DNA of 64,000 bases from Bifidobacteriaceae bacterium (GTDB taxonomy: Bacteria; Actinomycetota; Actinomycetes; Actinomycetales; WQXJ01). Below, piece by piece: positions 58,951-64,000 of this stretch (position 1 is the stretch's first letter; the number at the start of each line of letters is the position of its first letter). The position numbers and the translations under genes were made by a program. The notes under the pieces are model-generated. The model was not told the origin of the DNA, made no database searches, and worked only from the letters and a program-made list of their open reading frames with translations. The stretch covers positions 37,521-101,520 of the forward strand of contig JAISXH010000049.1 of assembly GCA_031270825.1 (NCBI GenBank). Direction: 5' to 3'.

Positions 58951-60501
58951 ATGGCCGTCACAGATTCGCATCCGATCATTCCGTCGCCTCCGGCCCAGCC
59001 GGGAGCCCCCGGGTCGCCATCGTCCGGGCCGCCCCCCGCTGGCGGTTCGTCTTTGCCCGATGCCGCCGGGTCGCCTCCAGCCCCCTCCGCTCCGCCCGGC
59101 GCCAAGGCTTCGCGCGCCTACCTGAGCGTGTTCAACGTCGCCATGATGACCACGGTGACGGTGATGTCTTTGCGCTCGCTACCGACTATGGCGACTTACG
59201 GCTTGGGCTCGGTCACCATGTTCGTGGTGCCGGCGATTCTGTTCCTGGTGCCGACCGCCCTGGTGGGGGCCGAACTGGCGACCACCTGGACGGGCGGGGT
59301 TTACGTCTGGGTGCGCCAGGCGATGTCCAACCGGGTCGGGTTCGTGGCGATCTGGCTGCAGTGGATTCAGAACGTGGTTTGGTATCCCACCCAGCTGGCC
59401 TTCATCGCGGCTTCGATCGCGTTCATGGTGGGGGTGCCGTCGCTGTCTGATTCGGGTCTGTTCACGGCGATCATCATCTTGTCCGTGTACTGGATCGCGA
59501 CCATCATCACGCTGCGGGGCGGGAACCTGTTCGCCAAGGTCTCGTCCTGGGGCGGGATGATCGGAACCATCATCCCGGCCGCTCTGCTGATTGTGTTGGC
59601 GGTCGCTTGGCTGGCCGGCGGCTCGCCCTCGCAGGCGCCGTTGGCGGCTCGTGACGTGATACCTCCGTTCACGGGCATCGGCTCCATAGTGCTGGTGGTG
59701 TCCAATGTGTTGGCCTTCGCGGGCATGGAGGTCAACGCCGTCCACGCCGGTCAGATGCGCGATCCTCGGCGCGGCTACACCAAAGCCATGGCGCTGGCGA
59801 TCTTCCTGATCCTGGTGGTTTGCATACTGCCGACTATCGCGATCGCTGTGGCCGTGCCGCACGATCAGCTTGGTTTCACCAATGGCATCAATGTGGCCTT
59901 CCAGATCTTCTTCGACCATTTCCATATGGGCTGGGCCACCTATGTGCTGTCTGGCGCGATCGCTTTGGGCGCCATCGCCTCGGTGGTGACCTGGGTGGCC
60001 GGTCCTTCGACCGGCCTGCTGGCGGCGGCGCGCACCGGCTTGCTGCCGCCGTTGCTGCAAAAGCGCAATCAGCACGGCATCCAAGATGGCATCTTGGCGC
60101 TTCAGGGGATCATAGTCTCGGCCCTGGCGCTGATCTTTGTGCTGGTCCCAGACGTGTCGAACGCCTTCATCGCCCTGGTCGACATGGCGACGGCCTTGTA
60201 CCTGATCATGTATGTGCTGATGTTCGCCTCGGCTTTGATTCTGCGCCGGACCCAGCCGAACGCGGCCCGCGGCTACCGCGTGCCGGCCATGAACCTGGTC
60301 GCCGGCGTCGGATTGGCGGCCTGTCTGGTGGCGTTGGTCATGTCCTTCATTCCGCCGACCGGTCATTCGGCGGTCGCGCCGGCCGCCTATCCCTGGCTGG
60401 TGGCCCTGGTGGTGGTGGTGCTGGGCGCTCCGCCGCTGTTGTTCTACCAGTTCCGCCGCCCGCGGTGGGACCAGCGCCTGGACCCAACCATCCAGGCCTA
60501 G
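58951..60501 (+). CDS. gadC: Glutamate:GABA antiporter-like APC-family transporter
   Basis: 516-aa amino-acid antiporter of the APC superfamily with 12 helices. The GadC/YjeM-like pattern includes FNVAMMTTVTVMSLRSLPTM, TWTGGVYVWVRQAMSNRVGF, AIWLQWIQNVVWYPTQLAFI and LAFAGMEVNAVHAGQMRDPR. It should exchange external glutamate for GABA made by GadB. The first 50 residues are a Pro/Ser/Gly-rich cytoplasmic extension. I chose the ATG at 58951 with AAGGAG eight bases upstream. Its TAG stop is part of the structured repeat that follows. Confidence 0.92.
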   Translation: MAVTDSHPIIPSPPAQPGAPGSPSSGPPPAGGSSLPDAAGSPPAPSAPPGAKASRAYLSVFNVAMMTTVTVMSLRSLPTMATYGLGSVTMFVVPAILFLVPTALVGAELATTWTGGVYVWVRQAMSNRVGFVAIWLQWIQNVVWYPTQLAFIAASIAFMVGVPSLSDSGLFTAIIILSVYWIATIITLRGGNLFAKVSSWGGMIGTIIPAALLIVLAVAWLAGGSPSQAPLAARDVIPPFTGIGSIVLVVSNVLAFAGMEVNAVHAGQMRDPRRGYTKAMALAIFLILVVCILPTIAIAVAVPHDQLGFTNGINVAFQIFFDHFHMGWATYVLSGAIALGAIASVVTWVAGPSTGLLAAARTGLLPPLLQKRNQHGIQDGILALQGIIVSALALIFVLVPDVSNAFIALVDMATALYLIMYVLMFASALILRRTQPNAARGYRVPAMNLVAGVGLAACLVALVMSFIPPTGHSAVAPAAYPWLVALVVVVLGAPPLLFYQFRRPRWDQRLDPTIQA

Positions 60502-60622
60502 CAATCCGGTGAAGAAACCGGATTCCTAGGCCCGAAGCCGCGCTTGCTTGCCGCGTTTCCTTGGGTCAGCTTCGCTGACCCCGTCAACACGGTCGGAGCG
60601 TGGTGATTCACCACGCTCCTAA
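60497..60622 (-). repeat. Structured dispersed element, full copy B
   Basis: Inverted relative to copy A. The terminal hairpin (CCTAGCAATCCGGT / ACCGGATTCCTAGG, 13 of 14 pairs) includes the gadC stop codon. Internally GGGTCAGC-TTC-GCTGACCC is an exact 8-bp stem, and the last hairpin GGAGCGTGGT/ATTCACCACGCTCC is exact. It probably ends the gad transcript. No gene is seen in 60623-60784. Confidence 0.9.
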
Positions 60623-60784
60623 CCGGCCGCACTGGCCCGGGCCCCTCCACGCGGGCCATAACTGTGAAGCCTGTCGCCGAACCGGCCGACTTGCTTTGAG
60701 TTCGGTCGCATGCTTGCCGTGGTGGCGGCACTTCCCCCGGTGCTTGTTGGACAAAGTAGGCAACAGAACCGGAAGGGAAGACTT

Positions 60785-60868
60785 ATGAGCAAGACAAGAA
60801 GGTTCATCGCGGGCGGGTTTGCGGCGCCCACACCGGGCGCCAACACCCACGTCAACCACAAGGGCTAG
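60785..60868 (+). CDS. Small peptide (27 aa) preceding an ABC exporter
   Basis: ATG preceded by GGAAGGGAAG, reading MSKTRRFIAGGFAAPTPG and then nine further residues ending HVNHKG, then TAG. The basic start, a Gly-Gly pair at positions 10-11 and a small Pro/Ala/His/Asn-rich remainder resemble a secreted peptide or modified-peptide precursor with a cleavable leader. The ABC ATPase gene begins nine bases after its stop, so they share a transcript. No family recognised; it may be a signal peptide, bacteriocin or regulatory leader peptide. It is too short for firm coding statistics. Confidence 0.5.
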   Translation: MSKTRRFIAGGFAAPTPGANTHVNHKG

Positions 60869-60877
60869 CAGACGGCT

Positions 60878-61399
60878 TTGACTCCTGTGGCCTTCGGCCG
60901 GGCTTGCGTCAGGTTGGATCGGGTCTCCAGGTCCTACGGCCGTCGCGAGGTCTTGGCTGAGTTGAGTCTGGAACTCGAGGCCGGCCAGGTGCTTGGCCTG
61001 CTCGGCCCTAATGGCGCCGGGATGAGGATGCGGCGCCTGTCTGGCGGCATGATCCAGCGGGTCTGTTTGGCCGCGGCGCTGGTGGCCACACCGAAAGTGT
61101 TGTTGTTGGATGGACCGACGGCTGGTCTGGACCCAAGCCGGCGGTCGTCCTTCCGCTCGATGATCGGGGGGCTGGCCGACACCGCGGTGGTGTTGTCCAC
61201 CCACTTGACCGAGGACGTGGCCACCCTGGCCACTGAGACCATGGTGCTGGACCGGGGCCGGATCCTGTTCCGGGGCCACCCGCGAGACCTGGAGCAACTC
61301 GGTGAGATCGGTGACACGAGAGTCGGCGCCGCCTCCCCGCTGGAGCAGGGCTACCAATCGCTGTTCGCCAACGCGGCGGAGGTCGGTGAACCGGTGTGA
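60878..61399 (+). CDS. ABC ATPase with internal deletion removing Walker A lysine and Q-loop
   Basis: 173-aa remnant or variant of an ABC export ATPase (normally 220-300 aa). It begins normally (VRLDRVSRSYGRREVLAELS, GLLGPNGAG), then jumps from the Walker A glycine directly to MRMRRLSGGMIQRVCLAAAL, so the Lys-Thr/Ser of Walker A and about 75 residues including the Q-loop are missing. Signature, Walker B (VLLLDGPTAGLDP, with Gly in place of the catalytic Glu) and switch His (STHL) remain. ATP hydrolysis is very unlikely. TTG start; stop overlaps the next gene (GTGA). Confidence 0.75.
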   Translation: MTPVAFGRACVRLDRVSRSYGRREVLAELSLELEAGQVLGLLGPNGAGMRMRRLSGGMIQRVCLAAALVATPKVLLLDGPTAGLDPSRRSSFRSMIGGLADTAVVLSTHLTEDVATLATETMVLDRGRILFRGHPRDLEQLGEIGDTRVGAASPLEQGYQSLFANAAEVGEPV

Positions 61400-62458
61400 G
61401 GCGGGCGTTGTTCGAAGAGTTGAAGAACTCTCCGTTCTTGGTGGCCGGGCCGCTGTTGGCGCTGGCCCAGATCGCTTTGATGCTCAGCAACATGGCGGCT
61501 TGGCGCGGCGCCGGGTTGGATCGGCGCCCCCTATCTGTCGTTGGTGGCCGCGTTCGCGGTTGAGTGTGCCGCCTTCGGGCACCTGTTGGGCGCATTCGGC
61601 GGACCGCAATGGGTCGCGCCCTGCTTCGCGCTGTTGTGGGTGTTCATCCGGGAAGTGTTTGCCACCAGCACCGGGATCGGCTGGGCCACGCCTTTCACGC
61701 GGCTGGTCAACTCCGGGCCGCCCTGGCTGATGGTCTCGCCGCGCGGGCTGCTATCGGCCGCGACAGAAGCCGCGGTGATTGTCCTACTGGCCTTGACCCT
61801 GCCGGGCTCGACAGCCCGGTTGGTGGCGCGCGTCAGGGGGCGGATCCTGCGATTGGGCTGGTTGCGAACCAGCCTCGTGGGGGTCTCGGCGGTGGCCACA
61901 GCAGCGGGCTGGCTGGTCGTCTGGAACGGACCCCCGGTCATAGTCCCCAGGCCCGCGCCCGATGACGTGCCCTGCACCGACACGGCCACCCGGCTGTGCG
62001 TGTGGCCGGAGAGCGCAGCCTATTTGCCGCAGTTGGCCGCCATGGCGGAACGGGCCGATGTCACGGCTGGCGCTTTCGGGGCGCCGCCGCCTGCCCCGAT
62101 GTACGAGTTGGGGTTGGACGATCAAGCCTCGACCTTTGTCATGGTCAACTCCACCACCTGGTTCATGTCCTCCATTTTGGCGGCCGACATCGCCTGGTCG
62201 GTCGAACCGCCGGGGTGCGAACTGGAACCGGCCGATCCAGACGCTAAACAGGCGGATGGGATTCGCCAGGAGTCGGGGGCCATGATCCAGCTAGTCCTCG
62301 AGGACAGTGAACGGCCTGTCGGAATGGGCGACTACAGCGGCCTTGAACGGACGGCGATCGAGCTTGTTTGGCGAGAAGGAGCCGGCCCCGTCCGGGCTTG
62401 GATTGATGAGCGCCTCGCGGCACTGGCGGCCATCGACGCTCGGCCTTGCCAGCAGTGA
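61396..62458 (+). pseudogene. ABC exporter membrane subunit, frameshifted
   Basis: From GTG 61396 the frame reads MRRALFEELKNSPFLVAGPL and a first helix, then shifts at a run of five C (61527-61531). With one C fewer the sense continues as PYLSLVAAFAVECAAFGHLL to the stop at 62458, giving about 354 aa with several hydrophobic segments and a large extracytoplasmic domain (VIVPRPAPDDVPCTDTATRL). It was probably the permease partner of the preceding ATPase. Frameshift may be genuine, programmed or a sequencing error. Confidence 0.7.
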
Positions 62459-63066
62459 GGCTTTACGTCCGGTCGCGCCGGTTGGTGGGGACAGCGCTGT
62501 CGATGGCAGTGGCGGCGGCCCTGGCGGCCTTGGCGGGCGGCCGGGTGTTGAGCGCGTTGCAGGGGGAGGAGATCAAGTCGATCCCTTGGCGCTTCGGGTG
62601 CTTGATGGGCGTGGCTTGCCTGGCCGGGGCGTCCCTGGCCGGCCAAACCCCCAAGACGGACCTGGGCGACACCGGCCCGCTGCGGCGAGCCCAGGGGGTG
62701 CACATGGCTGTGTTCGGCGTCTTCGGCGCAGCAGTCGTGTCCCTGGCCGGGTTGGCCGCCGAGGACGGCGCCTGGCTCAGCGGTATCCGCGCCTTCGGCT
62801 TCTGGTACGGCACGTCGCTGCTGTGTGGCGCCCTGATCGGTCCGGCCCTGTCTTGGGTCCTGCCAGCGGCCACCGTAGCGCCCGTAATAGCGCTGGACGG
62901 CGACCTGGCGAATCCGCAGCCATGGAACTGGGCGCTGGCTCATCCCTGGCAGCCGACCAGCTACATCCTCCCGATCATCCTGTTGTGTGTCGGCGCGGCC
63001 GCCTGGCGTTTCCAAGTCAGACCCCCGATTAGCGCGGCCCCCCGGCGACCCGCTGCGCCCTCATGA
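62455..63066 (+). CDS. Membrane protein, second subunit of the peptide-linked ABC exporter
   Basis: 203-aa integral membrane protein with about five helices (for example LVGTALSMAVAAALAALAGG, FGCLMGVACLAGASLAGQTP, MAVFGVFGAAVVSLAGLAAE, YILPIILLCVGAAAWRF). GTG start overlaps the upstream stop as GTGA. Position and topology suggest a subunit of the same exporter; no conserved family is recognised. The Pro/Ala-rich end follows the last helix. Confidence 0.65.
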   Translation: MRLYVRSRRLVGTALSMAVAAALAALAGGRVLSALQGEEIKSIPWRFGCLMGVACLAGASLAGQTPKTDLGDTGPLRRAQGVHMAVFGVFGAAVVSLAGLAAEDGAWLSGIRAFGFWYGTSLLCGALIGPALSWVLPAATVAPVIALDGDLANPQPWNWALAHPWQPTSYILPIILLCVGAAAWRFQVRPPISAAPRRPAAPS

Positions 63067-63425
63067 ATCAGACATGACGGTAGCCACGCTCGGATCTGAT
63101 GTTTCATGGAGGGCTGCCGCCGCAGGCGCCTTCGATCAAGACGCCGCCGGCGATCCGGAGAGCCTGATCCACTTCGGCGTCCACCACGCGGGGCGAATAC
63201 TCGTCGGTCATTCCCCCGTCGTCCCGCTCAAAGGGTGATTTGTGGAGCTTTCAGGGGGCCGATTTATGGAGCTATCGGGGGTGATTTATGGCGGTGGCGT
63301 CCCACAGCTGACGACACGCACCAGAGGGTCGAAGGTGGCCATGCCCAACTCGGCCGCCGTCGCGTGGCTGTCGGCCGCGCGCCGGCACCACGGGAGAGCG
63401 CGCCCGGCGCGTGTTCGCCGGGCGG
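63067..63425. other. 359-bp gap with insertion-sequence-end-like repeats
   Basis: The first half encodes, in one frame, a protein-like stretch (DPESLIHFGVHHAGRILVGH, then SPVVPLKG) without a start, perhaps the end of a lost gene. The second half holds the three repeats at 63237. No intact gene is seen. Confidence 0.45.
63233..63295 (+). repeat. Triple GATTTATGGAGCT repeat, possible IS21-type end
   Basis: GATTTGTGGAGCT at 63237, GATTTATGGAGCT at 63261 and GATTTATGGCGGT at 63283 recur every 22-24 bases among G-runs. Multiple spaced transposase-binding repeats are typical of IS21-family ends, and no transposase is present here. Confidence 0.4.
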
Positions 63426-63857
63426 TCACAACCCGGCGAAGGGGTTGGCTATCCGCACCCCGGACACGGCCCCGCCGTCCTGGAGGTCTTCCGTGAGGAG
63501 GAGCCCGCAGCCGGCTGCGGCGGCCGCCGCCACTATCAACGCGTCCCAGTAGCTCAACTGGCTGCGCTGCGAGGTCGCGACCGCGTCTCGGACCATGCCC
63601 GCCGTCACAGGGATCACGAAATCCGACGGCCACCGGTCAACCACCTCCCGGGCCACCTCCGGGCGGAGCGGCGTCGCCAGCTTGCGCGTCACGGTCCAGT
63701 AGAACTCTCCCAGGACCTGCGCGCTCACAAACAGGCCTCCCGCGCGGACCGTTTGGCGGGCGACCTCCTGCTTGGCGGGGTAACGGGTGTCGTAGGCGTA
63801 CACCAGGACATTGGTGTCGAGGAAGGCCGCCCCGGCGTCCGGTTCACTCCTGGTCAT
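63426..63857 (-). CDS. PIN-domain ribonuclease toxin (VapC-like)
   Basis: 143-aa toxin. AAFLDTNVLVYAYDTRYPAK carries the first catalytic Asp, LFVSAQVLGEFYWTVTRKLA the Glu, and LSYWDALIVAAAAAAGCGLL with LLTEDLQDG the closing acids. Size and motifs are standard for VapC. ATG at 63857 lies inside the antitoxin 3' end (14-bp overlap), giving a coupled toxin-antitoxin pair. Confidence 0.94.
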   Translation of the reverse strand: MTRSEPDAGAAFLDTNVLVYAYDTRYPAKQEVARQTVRAGGLFVSAQVLGEFYWTVTRKLATPLRPEVAREVVDRWPSDFVIPVTAGMVRDAVATSQRSQLSYWDALIVAAAAAAGCGLLLTEDLQDGGAVSGVRIANPFAGL

Positions 63858-64000
63858 ACAGGTCCTCGCGCTTCCACGAGCGCCCGCCCGGACCTGAGGA
63901 CGCGGCGCTGGCGCGCGAGAGCTCCAGGAACCAGGTCATGTCGGGGAGTCGGCGCTCTCCGGCGGCGTACCGCGCAAGGTGCTCCCTGACCAGCGCGTTC
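63844..64000 (-). CDS. VapB-type antitoxin (5' end outside window)
   Basis: Only the last 51 codons are in the window, read from 64000 down to the TGA at 63844-63846: NALVREHLARYAAGERRLPD, then MTWFLELSRASAASS and a closing SWKREDLYDQE. The pattern NALVREHL...W.REDLYD is the usual C-terminus of VapB/ribbon-helix-helix antitoxins paired with PIN toxins. The DNA-binding N-terminus lies beyond the edge. Confidence 0.8.
   Translation of the reverse strand, partial: NALVREHLARYAAGERRLPDMTWFLELSRASAASSGPGGRSWKREDLYDQE

Overview
The window is about two-thirds G+C, with tightly packed genes, frequent ATGA/GTGA start-stop overlaps, GTG and TTG starts and several apparently leaderless promoters. Together with an LPxTG-type cell-wall anchor (LPFTG), CDP-glycerol-type wall-polymer transferases, a GlfT-like glycosyltransferase and a CRP/GlxR-type operator, this points to a high-G+C Gram-positive (Actinomycetota). 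Genus cannot be decided from the sequence.

Layout. (1) 1-8725: peptide-type ABC importer (two permeases, a fused double ATPase, a lipoprotein receptor), then an LLM-type flavin oxidoreductase, a metal-dependent amidohydrolase and a convergent LacI-family repressor; this reads as an uptake-plus-degradation locus for an unidentified compound. (2) 9084-12650: AbrB-like regulator, UbiB-type kinase, beta-lactamase-like hydrolase. (3) 12801-14971: acetate symporter with its DUF485 partner behind a perfect CRP-type box. (4) 15600-23634: cell-envelope block of a class A PBP, two paralogous CDP-glycerol-type transferases and two GT2 glycosyltransferases. (5) 23963-34660: housekeeping genes (tRNA-Ser, tadA, upp, exonuclease III, SDR, pyrE, aminotransferase, MFS exporter, a propeller-fold lipoprotein, DedA, TrmH-type methylase). 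(6) 34918-37811: lipoprotein, membrane-fusion-like protein and FtsX-like permease. (7) 38058-40880: accessory patch with MazEF-like and VapBC modules, broken recombinase-HTH and BrnT fragments; most of it lies between direct repeats, one of which abuts tRNA-Glu. (8) 41178-44953: CDF metal exporter, sugar-porter MFS with a His-rich extension, GalE. (9) 45264-55490: one 10.2-kb gene for a sortase-anchored multi-Ig surface protein of about 3,400 residues. (10) 55612-60501: Na+/H+ antiporter and a glutamate decarboxylase/antiporter pair (acid resistance). (11) 60785-63066: 27-codon peptide gene fused in operon style to a decaying ABC exporter. (12) 63233-64000: short repeats like an insertion-sequence end, then a second VapBC pair, its antitoxin cut by the window edge.

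The most unusual content is in the repeats. One family of about 125 bp (three full copies and a fragment) folds into several hairpins whose stems differ between copies by compensating changes. A second family is a 38-bp hairpin unit (six copies, three in tandem). A third is an identical 38-bp palindromic element present twice in opposite orientation, one copy forming the C-terminus of a methyltransferase. A CRISPR-like repeat pair sits in frame inside a coding sequence, 14-bp tandem repeats separate gadB from gadC, and the oligomer CGGCATCGG is strikingly over-represented. Many proteins carry Ala/Pro-rich low-complexity extensions encoded by degenerate tandem repeats.
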